From the NCBI RefSeq assembly GCF_963169125.1, contig NC_084795.1, positions 189,756,214 to 189,820,213 of the forward strand: a stretch of 64,000 nucleotides of DNA, in the 5' to 3' direction. This DNA is from Humulus lupulus. Taxonomy: Eukaryota > Streptophyta > Magnoliopsida > Rosales > Cannabaceae. The translations under genes were made by a program, and so were the position numbers. Shown here piece by piece: positions 62,901 through 64,000 of the stretch; within the stretch, counting starts at the first letter, position 1; the number at the start of each line of letters is the position of its first letter. The notes under the pieces are model-generated. The model was not told the origin of the DNA and did not search any database. It saw only the letters and a program-made list of their open reading frames with translations.

Positions 62901-64000
62901 CAACGATCAATCGATTTAAGTTAACTTCTAAGTTTTATGTCCTGGTTATTTATAGGAACTTAATTTGAAAAATTAGTTCGTGGTAACAATTATCAATATC
63001 TCGTGCTCTTTAAGAAAAACAACGATCAATCGATTGAAGTTAACTTCTAAGTTTTATGACCTGGTTATTTCCAGGAACTTAATTTGAAATCTTAGTTCGT
63101 GTTAACTTTTATCAATATCTCGTGCTCTTTAAGAAAAACAACGATCAATCGATTGAAGTTAACTTCTAAGTTTTATGACCTGGTTATTTCCAGGAACTTA
63201 ATTTGAAATCTTAGTTCGTGTTAACTTTTATCAATATCTCGTGCTCTTTAAGAAAAACAACGATCAATCGATTGAAGTTAACTTCTAAGTATTATGACCT
63301 GGTTATTTCCAGGAACTTAATTTGAAAACTTAGTTCGTGTTAACTATTATCAATATCTCGTGCTCTTTAAGAAAAACAACGATCAATCGATTTAAGTTAA
63401 CTTCTAAGTTTTATGTCCTGGTTATTTCCAGGAACTTAATTTGAAAAATTAGTTCGTGGTAACAATTATCAATATCTCGTGCTCTTTAAGAAAAACAACG
63501 ATCAATCGATTGAAGTTAACTTCTAAGTTTTATGACCTGGTTATTTCCAGGAACTTAATTTGAAATCTTAGTTCGTGTTAACTTTTATCAATATCTCGTG
63601 CTCTTTAAGAAAAACAACGATCAATCGATTGAAGTTAACTTCTAAGTTTTATAACCTGGTTATTACCAGGAACTTAATTTGAAAACTTAGTTCGTGTTAA
63701 CTTTTATCAATATCTCGTGCTCTTTAAGAAAAACAACGATCAATCGATTTAAGTTAACTTCTAAGTTTTATGACCTGGTTATTTCCAGGAACTTAATTTG
63801 AAAACTTAATTCGTGTTAACTTTTATCAATATCTCGTGCACTTTAAGAATAACAACGATCATTCGATTTAAGTTAACATCTAAGTTTTATGACCTGGTTA
63901 TTTCCAGGAACTTAATTTGAAAACTTAGTTCGTGTTAACTTTTATCAATATCTCGTGCTCTTTAAGAAAAACAACGATCAATCGATTTAAGTTAACTTCT
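57000..64000. repeat. Right-hand satellite domain with 14- and 23-monomer spacing
   Basis: The variant TAACCTGGTTATTACC occurs at 59251, 60916 and 63652, spacings 1665 and 2736 (14 and 23 monomers, each less one base). Variants GTAAGAAAAAA, AACATCTAAG, GAAATCTTAG and CATTCGATT are concentrated here and rare further left. The domain continues past the window end. Confidence 0.65.

Larger units (their letters stand above)
14193..64000. repeat. Satellite array, 119-bp monomer, about 418 tandem copies, open to the right
   Basis: The motif TTCGTGTTAAC recurs every 119 bp (for example 14328 and 14447) to the end of the window, all head to tail in the same direction. GC content of the common monomer is about 29%. 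Each monomer contains AATCGATT and AAGTTAACTT (perfect palindromes, e.g. 18661-18668 and 18670-18679) and the hairpin CCTGG-TTATTT-CCAGG (18693-18708). Most copies differ by a few fixed variants. Some monomers are 117-118 bp through loss in A-runs or at GTTAAC. No transposon insertion, inversion or foreign segment was seen. No long open frame exists. It is a satellite of subtelomeric, pericentromeric or interstitial heterochromatin; which one cannot be told from the window. Confidence 0.97.

Noticed and set aside
14193..64000. CRISPR-like regular spacing
   Set aside because: The whole 119-bp unit is repeated with no unique spacers, and the context is plant retrotransposons. It is a satellite.

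Overview
The window is repetitive plant nuclear DNA. It contains plant-type Ty3/gypsy chromovirus sequence, a 5' leader with a Met-tRNA-type primer binding site, a spliced plant 'gypsy-type transposon' gag-like pseudogene, and about 50 kb of AT-rich satellite. I see no host gene, tRNA, rRNA or bacterial feature. The species cannot be fixed from this window. A satellite of about 120 bp has, as I remember it, been described in hop (Humulus), so Cannabaceae is one weak possibility.

Layout. (1) 1-8152: one Ty3/gypsy LTR retrotransposon on the minus strand, cut by the left edge of the window. On the plus strand the order is 3' LTR part (1-824), polypurine tract, broken pol (chromodomain, integrase, RNase H, reverse transcriptase, protease), broken gag, an intact extra ORF of 155 aa, primer binding site, and a complete 5' LTR (6242-8152, 1911 bp). 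The 824 bp shared by the two LTRs look identical, so the insertion is young. Its gag-pol nevertheless carries about eight frame changes, two stops and a deletion. (2) 8153-14044: a GC-rich, intron-containing gag-like pseudogene on the plus strand. It has two frameshifts and two stops, and a 2451-bp solo-LTR-like insertion (9651-12101, TSD CTATC) splits it at the first bases of an exon. (3) 14045-14192: a short 3' flank. (4) 14193-64000: an unbroken tandem array of a 119-bp satellite monomer, roughly 418 copies and about 29% GC, running off the right edge.

The satellite array is the most interesting part. It is not a simple homogenised array. Marker variants recur at fixed distances and show several higher-order repeat (HOR) systems side by side: an 11-mer (1309 bp), a 17-mer (2022 bp, built as 9+8 monomers), and 21/22-mers (2498/2617 bp). 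A segment of at least 2.2 kb is present three times at exact offsets of 9874 and 7016 bp. The left edge monomer is diverged and lies about 150 bp after the pseudogene stop codon. This permits the idea that the satellite grew from, or next to, the 3' tail of that element.

How the parts relate: nothing here looks like a working cellular pathway. The only intact ORF of note is the 155-aa leader ORF of the retrotransposon. The element itself can only have moved with proteins supplied in trans, if the lesions are real and not sequencing errors.
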